64,000 nt of DNA from assembly GCF_001411555.2 (NCBI RefSeq), contig NC_049916.1, positions 10,195,945-10,259,944 of the forward strand, in the 5' to 3' direction. A program made the position numbers and the translations under genes. Below the pieces are notes generated by a model. That model was given only the letters and a program-made list of their open reading frames with translations. It was not told the DNA's origin and did not search any database. Source of the DNA: Juglans regia (lineage: Eukaryota > Streptophyta > Magnoliopsida > Fagales > Juglandaceae). Below are positions 11,640 to 24,883 of the stretch, in pieces (the stretch's first letter is position 1; every line of letters starts with the position of its first letter).

Positions 11640-12890
11640 AAAGTACATCTTAACAAAATAAAAATAACTAAAAATAGAGAGAGACCTCCATTTCTATAAT
11701 TCAAGTAGGATCGGTCCTTCCTCCTCAGGAAACTCCTCTTGGGCTACATTTGCAACAAGGTCTACAGTTCTGGTAAACAAAACCATAGATAGGTTAAATA
11801 TCTATGACAGTACTAGCAATGAGAGATAATGAAAATGAATATGCATGCACTATTTCATGTAAAACAATCTGTGAAAACATATATTTATGTATGGCGAGGA
11901 ATCACCCTTCGGTAGAAACATGTGTATTCATAGCTATGGTGAGGAATACAAGTATATAAGCATTGCAATGAATCACCTTTGAACAAATCTCATTTATGCA
12001 TAATTATTATCAAGGTAAAGAACCACCCACTTATCAAAATTCATAAAATTCATCATATAAATACCAAGAAGAGAACCACTCCACAGTTCAACACGAGGAA
12101 TCACTCTACCCAGTCAATGTGCAAGCTTATTCACCAATTTCAAATCATCCAACATGGAGAATCACTCAACTCGGTCAACACACCCAAAAGCAACACACAT
12201 GATCAACCCAAAGAATCACTCTACCTGATCAACAAATTTGAAGACACCACATGATTAACCTGGGGAATCTCTCTACCCATTTATCAAGTGAGGCCAATAC
12301 AAAAATGTCCCACTCCGATCATCAAGGGACTTTCTCTATCTATATGAAACTTGTGGCAACATGCCATAAGAATGGCACGGGGACTCCTAAACCCATCAAT
12401 GATGATCAAAACAAATTAAGACTCCACACACACCTGAAAATCATGATTGTCACCATTTTACATTATTCAAACTCATCATCTTAAAATCATAGTATAAAGA
12501 TAATCCATAAACATAATAAAGAATTTATATTTTCTTTCATGTACAAAAGGGGGAGTTACGGAATATGCAAAGCCTAATCTTACAACATACTCACAAATAT
12601 GTATGCCACATTCCTAGTATGGTCGTAGGAGTTGACCTACCTAAACAGTATTAAAATACCATGGTTTCGTTGACACCACTCCTCCCATCGCACCATTTGA
12701 TGTCACTTGCTTTCTTCAAGACTCTGACTCTAAAGAACATCAGACACTTTACGATCTCAAAAGTGAGATTTTGTCCCTTGTCCAATGCCTTTTATAGGGC
12801 GGGACCACCAGTCGTCCTTCTGACTTCTTATATGTTTGAACAAGAGACCTTCAATCTCAACCATCTATTCGCTCTTTGAATTTCAAGAAT
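11640..12890 (-). repeat. LTR-like relic with recurring AATCACTCTACC motif
   Basis: Low-complexity C/A-rich sequence in which GAATCACTCTACC-type phrases recur at about 12100, 12155, 12215 and 12270. Related phrases appear in the opposite sense (GAGAGGGTGAT) near 14540-14630. This style is typical of decayed plant LTRs. No protein motif is seen; the 70-90-residue open frames here are low-complexity. Confidence 0.4.
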
Positions 12891-12899
12891 TGCATAGAC

Positions 12900-13640
12900 C
12901 GAGTGACTGATGGGACAAGGCAAGCACGTTTCTGGGCTTGCCTTAGGTCCAATCCCCTAGTCCTTCCACTAATAAGGGTGTCCCACGTGGCATTAGACCA
13001 TACCTCTGGGATTAACAATATGGCCTACATTTGAAAGCCCAACCTAACGCGAAAGGAGATAGGCCATTCCTGGAATTTAAAGAAAGGCAAAGACGAGAAA
13101 TGCTCCAATGGTCTTAGGAACCAATAGCAAGACACACCGAGTGCAACAAGTCTAATATCTAGGCGAGCAGGCACCTCGTGGGAATCTGGCTGACATGTCC
13201 CAGAGCGAGGAAGAGATGAGGAACTCAGCCATGACAGACGAGCTAGAAAGGTCGTCTCCCAAAAGGACTAGAACGAGGAGTTGAAGGGACTAATGAGCTT
13301 AGGCAAGTTACAAGCTACCTACCCAAGGCTAGAAAGGATCACTCGCCAAAGAGGAGCTACAAACAACAACTAACACAACCAGATATGAGAACCTTTTGGG
13401 ATAACAGGGAAGAGTTCAGAGAAGTGTTAGCAATGTACACAGAAGCCCACACTCCATCTTAAAGGTCACATCTAAAGTGTCTCTACAATTAAAGGTGAAG
13501 GCACAACAAGTAGTGCCGTCAGGACCCAAAAATATGGCCCGACACCACGTGGAAGACCCTCATTCAAACAAGAACTAAGGAGTTGGCAGACCGTAGGTTG
13601 TGCAAACCATGCCCTGGTCACCTATCTCTGTCATCCTGCA
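12900..13640 (+). repeat. Dispersed relic repeat shared with 63090-63540
   Basis: 13380-13560 parallels 63300-63440: GGGATAACA, then GAAGCCCACACTCCATCTTAAAGGTCACATC against GAGGCCCATACTCTACCTAAAATATCACATC. The stretch 12902-13012 (GGGACAAGGCAAGCACGTTT to ACCATACCTCTGGG) matches 63420-63530 in reverse complement. It is probably part of an old, rearranged LTR element. Confidence 0.5.
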
Positions 13641-14430
13641 GTATGACAGGACAAGGATGAAAACCTCCTATCCAAGTATATCAAGAGTCAATGATACATT
13701 AGAGAAGACATTTGACATTCTCATTCTATTTAAAGGACCTAGACATGGGACAAGATCTCACTTTTGAGACGTTACTTACTAAAGTGTTGGAGAAGGCGAC
13801 TGTTGCAGAAAGCAAGGAGCAGAGAGGCAACAAGCAAACTTCTGATGTAGGAAGGTAGGTTAGCTTCTAAGACAGTGCTAGGTAATGTGGGGTGAATGTT
13901 GTGTATGTGAGGCATTGCATTACTTCTGTAATCTTTTCCCCCATTTCTACAAGCATAAATAAATATTTCAAGCACTATGTTTCTAATTATATTTACTCGC
14001 TAATTTCTTATGCTTTTAATATTTTTTATGTTTTTAACAGTTTTTTGAAAATGATGATGAGATTGTGTTAGGAACCCTGGATACCGATGTGGGTGAATGT
14101 GTGCGTGTAAGTGTTTCTGGAGTCAGCGAGAGTATATATTCATGGTACGGGATGGAGAATTTCCCAATACCATTCCGCAAAGCGTTTCCACATACATCAC
14201 ACAAGAAGGAGAATGCCTCGTGGGGAGGGGTGAAAAGAAGTCGTACTTGGCTTCACCTAATAGTCAGGATGTGCGATCCCCCGGCGTATCACATGCTAGT
14301 GTCTTCGAGTTGGTTACGGCTAGGTAAAGTAGCAACCTCGGGACAACAAGTTTCAATGTGTGCCTATGTGTGTGCCTATGAGCAACTATGGAAACAAATG
14401 CCTATGAGCAAAGAACTATACTTGACCCAA
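13641..14430. other. Unassigned intergenic sequence
   Basis: No supported gene. The open frame at 14065-14436 (123 codons) has no recognisable motif, overlaps another frame equally long in open sequence, and lies between repeat relics, so I do not call it. A CTATTTAAAGGAC motif near 13727 could be an LTR TATA box. Confidence 0.35.
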
Positions 14431-14439
14431 TACTGATTT

Positions 14440-15480
14440 TTATAGATTTTCTATTATATGGAGATGGGTAACTCCTCGCCATAATAGTACTATCGAGTTT
14501 TTATCTATTTTGCCTAAATAAAGGGATACATCCCGAGAGAGTGATTCATGGCCATGCCTATATATATTCATTGAGAGGGTGATTCTTCGTCAGTTTTTTA
14601 GGATACACGTAGCTGCAAGAGAGAGGGTGATACCTCCTCACACACATGCATGTTCTTCCAATATTTACATGAAACATTTTCATTGTATCTTCAATAGCAA
14701 TATCTTTCATCAACGGTCTTATCATAACTGTCTAACCTACATATGGTTTCATTCTCAGTACCACATACTTTTATGCAAGTTCAAACCCTAGCATGACACC
14801 TAAGGAAGAGGAGTCAATCTCGCACGAGTCCTGACTAAGGAGACTAGGACCCATCTTAGCACCAATACCTGTTGTAGCTACCTTGTGCCTTTTATAGAAT
14901 GTACATTATTAAGCCGAGTGCTCTTTTGTAATTTAATCGACTATCTACGGCGACTAAATCTATGTATCTTGGATAACAATTCCTATCAATTCCTCTGGGT
15001 GTTGACCGATCGGCCAGCATCCTTGGCACCACAGAACCTCACCTAGTCTTTCATAAGGGACAGGACGCCACACTACAAGTCCATAATCCTTTTCCTCCAA
15101 GCTTACTCCAAACGCGGCATCTCTATGAAGTATGGGTCTCTGTGTACGATACATGCAGCCTCTGAGCATCTCCATGTTACTCGCCCTTTGACTGTAACTC
15201 ACCCTTGCCCGTAGCTCACCCTTTGTAGCAGACCGTCCTTTTCCAAAACTACAACTCTCGCTTGAGTATGGTCAACACAGTTCTTGCTTGCCGATCGTAG
15301 GGTGAAAAGTCCTTTATCACCCAGTGCGGGACCATATTAGCCAAGCTTTCTACATAGTGTTGCTCGCCCTCCTCTAGACTAGATGCACTTTGCTCGACCC
15401 GCTGTCTCATCTTCTATAGTACCCTGCCCGTGGGAAGGGATCTCTTCCATTTGCTTTAGTCCGGTCCTCACAATGGATGT
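14440..15480 (-). repeat. LTR-like relic, inverted relative to 11640-13640
   Basis: It contains GAGAGGGTGATTC/GATACC phrases (14530-14630), the inverse of the AATCACTCTACC phrases further left. At 15170-15420 it contains blocks resembling the reverse complement of 63090-63340. 14985-15080 matches 2344-2544 inverted. The relics on either side of about 14 kb thus look like opposing LTR fragments. Confidence 0.4.
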
Positions 15481-15648
15481 ATAGATTATTGAGAAGAGAG
15501 AAATGGTGATGGTGCCTAGAGCATCTGAATCCCACAAGTGACTAGAAAGTCAAATCTATTTTGGATCTCACCTAAATTGTCCTATGCATCCTCTGAGAAG
15601 AAAGTTCAGTTTTCAGACCCCATGCTAATGTTGTGCATTGGATTAATC

Positions 15649-16324
15649 TAGGGATGTAATAGGTCCAGTCTGGGGTCAAGGACTGAAAATTTCGGTCCAC
15701 CCTTTTTTTGGACCTGATTGGACCAATTACCCCCTAAGGACTAGACTGGACCGTTAGCTATCGGTTCAGTCGGTCCAATTCGGTCCATATGAGTTAGAAA
15801 CTTTTGTTCCTCTTTCCTTTTTTTGGTAGATAAATCAATACAAAAAATTGATTGAATTATAAAATAAAAATTATGTGAGCTATTTAATATGGATTATGTA
15901 ACTAACTCTTTAAGAAAATAATTAATTATAATTATAATTATTATATTAATAGTTACTAACTTAGTAATTTAGTAAAGTATGTATCTATCTACATATAATA
16001 ACATATATTATCATATGATTTATCGTATGATATATTAATTAATTGATAACATATATTATTTTACATTTTATATGGTCATTGGTGATAGATTAAAAAAATT
16101 ACGTAATTAACTTATACAATTACTATATAAAAAAATATATTATATATATATAATATTTAAAAACTTCATATCTCAGTGAATCGGTCAGTTTCGATATTGT
16201 CTGATTTACAAAAACCATACCCTGGGACTGAACCAAAAACCAAATTTTTGAGACACCATGGAGTAGTGAATTTGGTCTTGTCCGGTCAGTTTTTCCAGTT
16301 CGGACCAAAACATTTTCATCCCTA
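15649..16324. mobile_element. hAT-like non-autonomous element, 676 bp
   Basis: The ends are inverted TAGGGATG and CATCCCTA. They are flanked by GATTAATC (15641-15648) and GATGAATC (16325-16332), an 8-bp duplication with one mismatch, as expected for hAT. Subterminal GGTCCAGTC/CGGTCC motifs are at the left and their complements (GGACC) at the right; the centre is AT-rich. No transposase is encoded. Confidence 0.8.
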
Positions 16325-16539
16325 GATGAATCTCTTTTCTGAAGTTCTATTTAGGTCCATTTATACCTGTCCAATGAATATTCTCTTGGTTGTTTTGTTC
16401 ATTTAATTCCAATATTGAACATTATTAGACCTAAGACATGTACGATATATAAGTGTACTTTAGGCTTCAAAGATAACTAATTTAGTTGAAGAAAAAGGTG
16501 GATTTTACACATTAACACAATGGGGGCAAAGACAAGATG

Positions 16540-16720
16540 AGATTTCTCATATCATCATTACAATTTTACTAAATTTTCACATAAAATATAATAAACAATT
16601 CAAAATTTTCAAATCTCAATTCAACTTTTTCAAATCTCAAAACAATAATAATATTTAAAATAAATATTTAAAACTTTCATCAAAAACTAAAAATTCTCAT
16701 CTCACTCCCCAAACCTTAGC
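16540..16720. mobile_element. MITE relic of the GAGATGAGA family
   Basis: AGATGAGATTTCTCAT at the left faces ATTCTCATCTCACTCCCCAAACC at the right, with the AT-rich core of short A/T runs seen again at 41605, 46000, 46330 and 49027. The outermost bases and any duplication are not clear. Confidence 0.55.
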
Positions 16721-17490
16721 GAACACATTGGGAAGCTCTCGTTTTTTTGTCTCGATTTCTAAAAGGTCAAAGCCTAAATGGTTTTGGGGCACTCCAATTC
16801 CATTGTCATGATAAAGAAGAAATGTAGAAATAATTTAAGACATATGGATCGATGAGTTACTGAGTGGGAAATACTTTAGCCACAAAATTATTATACAAAA
16901 ATAAACTCACAAACTAACGTGGCTTGATGTGATACGTTAGATAGTAAAATTAATTTTATTGTAAAATAGATTTAACGGATCTCATAAAGTCAAGTCAAAT
17001 TGTGAGTTTACTTTGGTATAATCTCTTTATATCTATAATAGTTCTCTTACTGGTTTGTGGTGTAAGAAAAAGGGAAAATAAAAGTGAAGAAAAAAACTAG
17101 TAAACCCAAGTGATAGTAAACCCAAGTGAATATGGGCGTGGCAATGCATTCCATGTTCTTGGTCATGGCCATGATGAACACTAGGCCTGCAACTTGACCT
17201 AGCACAACCGAGTTTGTGCCCAATCCGACCCAAATTTATTTAAGGTGCCAAACCAATCCAAACCGACCTGATCTAAACAAGATCAAGTCTAGCCCGTATG
17301 ACCCAACTTGGTCTCTTTTTTTTTTTTTTTAAACTGAAAATCTTGCACTCTTTCTTCTTCATCTGGCAGAGGGGCCTTGTATCCATTTTTTAATTGAATA
17401 TCAATTTAGTTTCCACCTAATCAAAGCTTCAACTTCTAACCTTATCTACAATTTTCATCATACTGATCTCTACAAGAATGCTGAGATTAA

Positions 17491-17826
17491 GGCTCTGTTT
17501 GGTTATTGAATTGAGCTGAGCTCAGCTAAGTTCAGTCCAATTTTAAGATGAGTCTAACCTCCAAATACTCAACTCTCAAATTATTAAACTCATCCCAACT
17601 CAAAACCTTCTTACACGTAAGACCCACAACTTTTTTTTAACTTAAAACATCTTTATACGTGGGACCTACAACCTTTTTCAATTTCTCATAAAAAGTAATA
17701 AACTCATCTTAACATCCAAACACATTTTAAACTCAGTTTAGATAGGTCCCACAGAAATCCCTTCACTACTCAAGTCACTACTAGAACTCAACTCAGCTGA
17801 GTTCAGCTCAACATCCAAATGCAGCC
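17491..17826. mobile_element. Tourist-like (PIF/Harbinger) MITE, 336 bp
   Basis: Terminal inverted repeats GGCTCTGTTTGG and CCAAATGCAGCC are extended by the subterminal palindrome GAGCTGAGCTCAGCT and its partner CTCAGCTGAGTTCAGCTC. They are flanked by TAA at 17488-17490 and 17827-17829, the 3-bp duplication typical of PIF/Harbinger. It has no coding capacity. Confidence 0.82.
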
Positions 17827-17829
17827 TAA

Positions 17830-19140
17830 AAGAAAACTGAGAAAAATACTATGAACAATGAAAAATACTAAAGAAAAACACTGCTTCCCCTTTACATTTT
17901 CTCCAAAACCAAACAAGAAGTACAAACCCAATCAATCCATGGCATCCCAGAATTATATATAGCTAAGATTTTCTCTTACCTTGTAGTATGGACTATTGGG
18001 GCCGTAAATGTACTTGGACCCTTTTTTATCAAAAATATATACAAGATTTATATGGAAATAAGAAATTATCTTTTAGAAATCAATAAAAAATCTCCAGCAC
18101 CACAACATCCAACTCCACCTCTTTCACGGGTCCAGAAGAAAAGGAGAAACTCTTGACTAATAAAAAATAAGAACAAGATCAAGAACAAGTAGTGGGCAAG
18201 TAAAATGTTATATTAATAACCCTCACTTCTAGACTCATGAAGGCTTGTTTTCCTTTTCATCTTCCATCGCTTCCTTCCCTTTTTACATTTTCTTGGAAAC
18301 CAAACAAAAAATACAAACCTAATTCAAAGCCACACTACATTTCCAAGAAAGAAGCCCAAAAAAAAATGATATCAAACCAAACCTAGCCATCAGGCATGAG
18401 AGGAGCACAGGGGACTTGAGAAATGACGTTGGGCTGAGCCCGGGCGGCATGGTGATGCAGGCAAACCTTGAGATCAAGAGCTTGAACGGCAAAGAGAAGA
18501 CAGGGGGATCTCATACTATATGGGCCAGATTTTGTAATGGACCCAAACTGACTACTTCAAGAGAGTCAATCTCCAGAGATATGAGAAGAAGAGAGAATGA
18601 TAGTTGAGAGAAGAGGAAGAATTATGTTACTAAATATACTTTTCGGTTGAGAGCTTTTCCCTCCAACCATCTTTATTTATACTGAGTATTCATATGAAAC
18701 GACAGTGTTTAATAACATCCCTTACACTTAGTAAGTAAGAAACGACTACATTACAATTAATAAGAAGGAAAAGTACTAAACGACAACGTTCTACTAAAGA
18801 AACAACTAACTAATTCTATATAATACGACATCGTTCCAAGTCGGTTCTTCGAATATAACTAACAACTATCACCTTCCCATTCCAGCATTAACCACCTTCC
18901 TTTTCTGTCTTCAAACTCACAGAACCACCTCCATCAGCCAGCACCTTGCCCACTGCCATATCCCCTTCGCAGACTACAACCCTTCCACTCCAACATCTTA
19001 TCAACCCATAATAGATTTTCATATGAGAAGGGCGCTATTCTTTGCCCTAACATATACCATTCTTTCGGGCCTTCCTCGCCCATCTATAGCACCCATTCTC
19101 ATTGTAATTTTGATATATCGATGTTTAATTTTGACAGATC
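17830..19140. other. Intergenic sequence, nothing certain
   Basis: No supported gene. The open frame at 18416-18607 has no motif. Sequence near 18690-18850 with repeated ACGACA/ACGTT-type words resembles decayed LTR ends but could not be bounded. Confidence 0.4.
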
Positions 19141-19145
19141 AATGT
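19141..19145. repeat. Target-site duplication AATGT, left copy
   Basis: AATGT precedes the TG of the solo LTR. The same five bases follow its CA at 30800-30804, more than 11.6 kb away. Confidence 0.8.
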
Positions 19146-19673
19146 TGTAACGATTCGGACTAATAATTTTAAGGTCAGAATATTGATAATATTTATTAGA
19201 CCTAAATTATATTTAATGGACCATATTGAATTTGCCTACGAGCAATAAATTATTGATGTTGATTAGGAGTTTTAATTAGGCTCAATAATTAGGTTAAATT
19301 TCATTTATTATTAATTGAAGGAGTTAGACTCCTTTTATAATTTAAAGATCAGTCATTAAAATTTTATTTTAATTTAAAATCATCATTGATTGAAGTCCCC
19401 TACACAATCTCAGTCACTACCAATTCTATATTGAATGAAGTACTAGATTATGTTTTTAAATTCAAACTCTCTTCTTAGATGATCGTGACCAAGTCCAACT
19501 CAAACTCGTTAGCACCATCTCCCACATCTCCCAAATCTCTCTATAAATATATCCATTCCATTTGTTATTTGAAAAAAACCTCCATAAGTGTAGTGATCGA
19601 ACCCAACATACCTAGTCGAGCATTATGATCGATTTGTCAAAAATTTTAGGAAGCAACACTACAAGGTAAGTAG

Positions 19674-22600
19674 TGTAACACCCCACTTAATTAACTCTTG
19701 ATTAACCCTTAAGTACTCTAGATTAGGCTTTTATTTTTGGGTTAATCACTTTCATTAAGGTTGATAGTGGGATTAGTATTAATGTTGGTATTTAGTGTTA
19801 ATGAGCTAAGGATTAGAGAGGCAAGCCCATTAGTAATTTTGGTGAGACTTTTTAGGACCCAAGTGCATTCATGGGCCTAGCCCAAGAAAAACCTTGAACC
19901 AAGCCCTTAGGAAATGAAGGCTAGTCTTGGCCCAAGTATAGGAAGGTCTAAGGCTTTTGGTGTAGATTGGACCCTTGGCCCTTTTCAAGCTCATATGGCC
20001 CAAAGCTATGTTTGGACTCATTTTACCATTCAAAGACCAAAGGCCCAATACACCATACCATTGGTTTCCTTAAGCCCAACTCACACTCAAAGTACCCAAA
20101 TTAAGTTTTGAAAATTGGCTAAGGCCATTAACCATCATACTTGAGGTTAGTGTACTTTAAGTTATGTTTTGAAGCTTAATCAGGCTTAATCCTTTCTTAA
20201 AAATTTTAATTCAAATTTTCTTGAATTAATACTCAATTAAACCATGATTAGACCATTTTAATACCCTAGCTAGACCATTCCACATGTCATTAAGAAAAAT
20301 GACATAACAAGCCTAAACCATGCTTCAATCGGTTTTGTGCATTGCCCTTTGTAATGCTTGGACTGTTTTGCCCTTGGGCCCAACATTTTTGTAGTTTATC
20401 CTCAAAGGTAATATGGTCCTTAAAAACCTCATGAGACCATCCAAAATTCATTTGGAGCCTTGGATGAAATTGGTTGCATCAACCAACTCAAAGAACCAAA
20501 CTGGGTGCACCTTGGTCTAGTTTGTGTAGGAACCATTTGGATTGAATTTGAACCAGCCTCCTGCCATGGTTTGCACCACCACCCCATGCCACCTCCTTCT
20601 TTACCCAATCACCGAGAAGTCCCACGACCATCATGAAGGATTTTGACTCATTTTGGCTGCCCAGAAAGATCCAAAACCGAACTGATTTTCTGCCACCACA
20701 AAACCACCTTCATCCACCAATTTTCAAGGGTGGTTTGAGGGATCTTCTACCATCCAAATGAAGCCCCAAGACCTGGAGTCATCTGCAGGACCCTTGCAGC
20801 TACTGTGGAGAGGAAATGATGGTGCTTTAGGGCACTATTTCATTCTGCACAAGTGACCTAAGCTCATGCAAGCAAATCTGGAAATTTTCCAGATTTGAGC
20901 ACCTCCCACTTCACCCAATCACCAAGCACCCGAGCCAACATCCCTCACCCCTTGGCCACCTATAAATACTTCCATCCCCTTCTCATTTCACCCACACCAC
21001 AGCTCCAAGTATCATCTTGATCCTTGAGAGCATTTCCCTCTCTTAGAGATCAAAAGAGTGCAAACCAAGTGAGTTTTTTAGTGTTCTTGTGTAAGGTAGT
21101 CTAGAATGCTTGGAAGGCCACGAAATTTGTAAGTTTTCTTCCTTTTGATCTTAGCTAGCATTCCAAGATTTTTTTCCAAGTGTTGGTACGGAATTTGGTT
21201 GAGTTTTGAGAAGGTTATGATGCTTAATGCAAAACCGGGTCAATTAAATGAATGAATGTTTGAATGATTGAATGTTTTTAATTGGAAATTTAGCTATGGT
21301 ATGTCCTAAGCATGATTTTGTATGATTTATCATTATCCTAACATGATTATGGAAGGTTAAATTTGTGATTAGAAGCATGTCATGATAGGTTTTAAATCTA
21401 TCTTGTTTTGATCATGAAGCATGAATCTGTTTTAAGCATATTGGTGATTAAGGATTTCTTAGCTTTGATTAAGTGTTGGGATGAACTTGATTACTCAAGG
21501 ATTAGACTTCATAATGTACCTAAAGATGTTAGTGATCATTAATGATTAAATAAAATCTCATATTCATGCATTTATAGGGATCAATAGTTTAAAATACACA
21601 TAGGCATCAACTAGGATGCATGCCACGGGTTGGGACTAATTGGACTTGTTTCACTTTGAATTTTGAAAATCTAAGGTCATAGATGGTTTTAGAATGCCAA
21701 AAATATGAAGTCCATGAAATTTGGTTAAATTTGAAGTTCGTTTGCAATTAGTGAAAATTTAGGGCCTAAATGGTAATTTTTGAAAGTCTAGGGGTATTTT
21801 TGTAAATACTCAATTTTTTTTAAGCATTTGATTTTGAAACTAACCATAAGAGTATTAACCCTAACTTAGTATACACACGACTTACGCAGCTACGACGCTA
21901 ATTTCGAATTTCCACGGATGTTTGTAAGTTGGCCTCTAACTTACACCTCGATCAATTTCTTATGAATTATTGATAAATGCTTCATTTATTCTTCAATTAT
22001 CATTTTGAGCATAAATTATCATGTTATATGACACATTGAGTGCATACTTACATAACATATAACATTTTCACCATTTTTGGCATAATACATTTATAAATGT
22101 CATTTTTGCATGAAATCTACTACATATACACATGTCATGAAAAATATTTTTTTAAAGCATAGCATGAAAATCATTTTGTCACGATCCGAAAGGGTGGGAT
22201 GGGAAATTATCCTGGTGTAACTCCTCTATCCACTTTGAAGTGTTTAATAATGGAGGGGTAATCCCTCTGTTGACAAAGAACAGTCAACAGGTTTCGAATG
22301 GGTTCTTTTTAAAGAACGCTGGAGCGAATTCAACATGTTATGACACCTAATGCTGGTGGGTGTACACTTTATGAATTTTATGATGTTACGTTATATTTAC
22401 CAAAGCATTGAGAATGAGTTTATAGACAATGTAGTTTCAACGTAAGTTATACTATGGTCACCGGCAGGTACTCACAGTGCATATGGGGAACTGTGACACT
22501 ACTACACGTTATGTTATTAATTAAGATAATGATGTAAGTCTATGATGATGAAAGTTTATGATAAAAATTTTATGAAGTTACGTCTTTTAAAAAAATGATG

Positions 22601-23226
22601 ACGAAATTATTTACTGAGTAAAAACCCGCATCTCCATATTTTTAAGAGATGTTGAGGAATCTAGATGGGAGACATGCATATTGATTTTCTGTATCTCATG
22701 CATTGCATATTTATCATTTTTCATGATTGATTTATCTTTGTGTTAGTTAGTTGTTTAACTTACTGAGATTTCAAGTAAATTTCACCATTTTATGGGACCA
22801 CTATCATTCCACTCGGACTGATAAAGGTTGTGTGTGGAATCGACCAAGACGAGATTGATGGAGCACTGGATTCGCATGATTGAGGAGGAATCGGATCTGG
22901 AGAGGAAGCTAGACTTAATTTTGATGTTCATAGCCCAGGTCCTTTATGCTATAGATCACATTAAGAGAATGATATGACTTTGTATATAAGTCTATGCTAC
23001 TTTAGTATTTCGAACATGATGATTATCTAATGAAGTTGGAATGTTTTAGTTATTCTGGCATATTTTTCACCTTAACCTTTTATTTTTGCTGCGATTATTG
23101 CACACTGCTAGTTGCATACTAGGATGCATTGCATATTAACTGTCATGAACGGGGGTATGTAACCTTGTGTTGCATGTCCCGACGCTCTAAATATCTGTTC
23201 CATCCCAAGCGGGGATTGGGGTGTCA
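19674..23226 (+). repeat. 5' LTR of the chromovirus, 3553 bp
   Basis: It begins TGTAACACCCCAC and ends GGGGTGTCA, with the two ends inversely related. The left 700 bp match 28333-29040 and the right 740 bp match 29160-29900. The middle of about 2.1 kb has no counterpart in the 3' LTR. Over the first 125 compared bases I count about five differences between the LTRs. Confidence 0.9.
20961..20968 (+). promoter_or_regulatory. Probable LTR TATA box
   Basis: TATAAATA is in a GC-richer setting (GGCCACC before, CTTCCATCCCC after), followed by a CT-rich stretch and a CTTGAGAGC segment, as in plant LTR promoters. The region is deleted from the 3' LTR. Confidence 0.5.
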
Positions 23227-23230
23227 TAGA

Positions 23231-23243
23231 GGTGGTATCAGAG
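23231..23243 (+). promoter_or_regulatory. Primer binding site, Met-tRNA type
   Basis: GGTGGTATCAGAG starts four bases after the LTR end; TGGTATCAGAG is the usual initiator-Met tRNA complement of plant gypsy elements. Confidence 0.85.
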
Positions 23244-23370
23244 TAGCTCGTCTCTGGGTAAACCCACATGTCCTTAGGAACCTTATGCCAGGATATAGGT
23301 TTGAATCCTACAGTTAGAGCTCGGTCTGATACGCAAATATCGCAGGAGTCGGAAGGATTAAGACGAGATG

Positions 23371-24310
23371 ACACATGGCAGACAAGAGAGGAACGCTGAT
23401 GGATCTAACATCCACAGAGATCAGGATCGTTGTTTCGATGGAGGACATGAGTTGGCAGACGCAATTCATCAAATGATGGAGACCATGAAGCAGTAGCAGG
23501 AAGTAATCCTGAGGCAGAACCAACAACACCCGCTGATTGAGAACCGAGGGTGTTCCTACGAGAAGTTCCTAATATATAGATACCCCAATTTCATGGGAAC
23601 TGAGGGACCCATGAAAACTAACAAGTGACTATTAGATATCGACAGGACCTTCGAGATCAGCGGCTGTACTGAGGAACAGAAGGTACAGTACGCGAGGCAT
23701 CTATTGCAAGGTGAAGCTGGAATATGGTGGGACACCAAGAAGCAACGTCTGATTAGAGAATTGGGAAATATCACCATTTTGACTTGGGAGAGGTTTAAGG
23801 AGGAATTTGACAATCGTTTCTTCCCAGAGTCAATGAAGACCCAAAAGGCCCAGGATTTTGCCACATTGGTACAAGGCAATCTCACTCTTGAACAGTATGC
23901 TGCAAAGTTTATGGAGCTGGGAAGGTTTGCCCCGCACTTGATTACTACTGAGAAAATGCAAGCCCAGAAGTTTCAAACAGGGCTGAATCCTAGAATTCGC
24001 AATTATGTGGTTGGATTCTGCATCCACAACTTCAAAGAATTGGTTAATGTGGAGGCAATAACGGAGGCGGAACAGCGAAATGTGATAGCTCAGATCAACC
24101 TCGAGAGAAAAAGGACTTCTACCCTCACTGCTGGTGGGAATAATGCTAAGAGGAGGATTATTCAAGGAGCTAACAAGGGAAAAAGACGTTATAATAGCTC
24201 CACCTGTCACCTGCAAGAAATGTGGGAAGAACCACAGTGGTGAATGTTGTGTGGGCCTAGGAGTGCGCTACCGTTGCTGATAGTCAGGGCATATGATCCG
24301 GGAATGCCCA
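23371..24310 (+). pseudogene. gag of the chromovirus, broken
   Basis: A possible start ATG is at 23371, followed by a stop-ridden segment. The retrotransposon capsid domain is readable from about 23550 (YEKF...NFMGTEGP), has a TGA where Trp is expected near 23627, and is open from 23704 to 24243 (LLQGEAGIWW, FKEEFDNRFFPES, TLEQYAAKFMELGRFAP). The frame then shifts near 24200. In the new frame lie a CCHC-like CKKCGKNHSGEC and a second knuckle RC..SGHMIRECP interrupted by TGA TAG. Gag would form the capsid and bind element RNA. Confidence 0.85.
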
Positions 24311-24556
24311 TAGAATGTTCAAGGAGGAAAGATAATTCCTAACAAATGGCCCAATTAGAGGCCACCTGCTCCAACCCGAGTTTACGCCATCACCCTTGGT
24401 GATATCAGAGAGGAAATCCCTGAGGATGAGGAAACAGACATTATCACTGGTATTTTTCTTCAATACCCTTCTTTAGAAATTAGCTTTTTAAATAGTTGCT
24501 TAGTACTCAGTAGTTGATTACACCTTAGGAAAAATCGCGTTATACGAATACATGGC

Positions 24557-24883
24557 TTGACTTTATTTGACTCTGGTGCCATGAAATCGTTTGTATTCAC
24601 TACGCTTGAGCGTACATGTAACCTGCCGACTCAGAAACTACCTCAAGCTATAGTAGTATCGATTCCCGACAGAAGCACAATCACATGCACCCGTGTGTTG
24701 AAGAAATGTCCTCTGACCCTAAAAGGAAGATTGATGGAAGCTGACCTAATCGTCTTCGATCAACTAGGGTTCGACGTTATACTAGGGAAGGACTGGTTGT
24801 CCAAACACTACGCTAGGATAGATTGTCGAAATAAGGATATAATCTTCGATTCGCCCGAGGGTAAACATATTCATCATACATGA
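24557..24883 (+). pseudogene. Aspartic protease domain of pol
   Basis: The 108-codon open piece starts with LFDSGAMKSF. DSG, with Asp at about 24569, is the catalytic motif of retropepsin-like proteases. Near the end are the flap/core block DVILGKDWLSKHYARIDC typical of Ty3/gypsy proteases and IIFDSPEG. It would cut the gag-pol polyprotein. Upstream and downstream stops separate it from gag and RT. Confidence 0.85.

Noticed and set aside
14065..14436. 123-codon plus-strand frame
   Set aside because: No recognisable domain, no intron signals and a competing frame over the same bases. Flanking sequence is decayed repeat.
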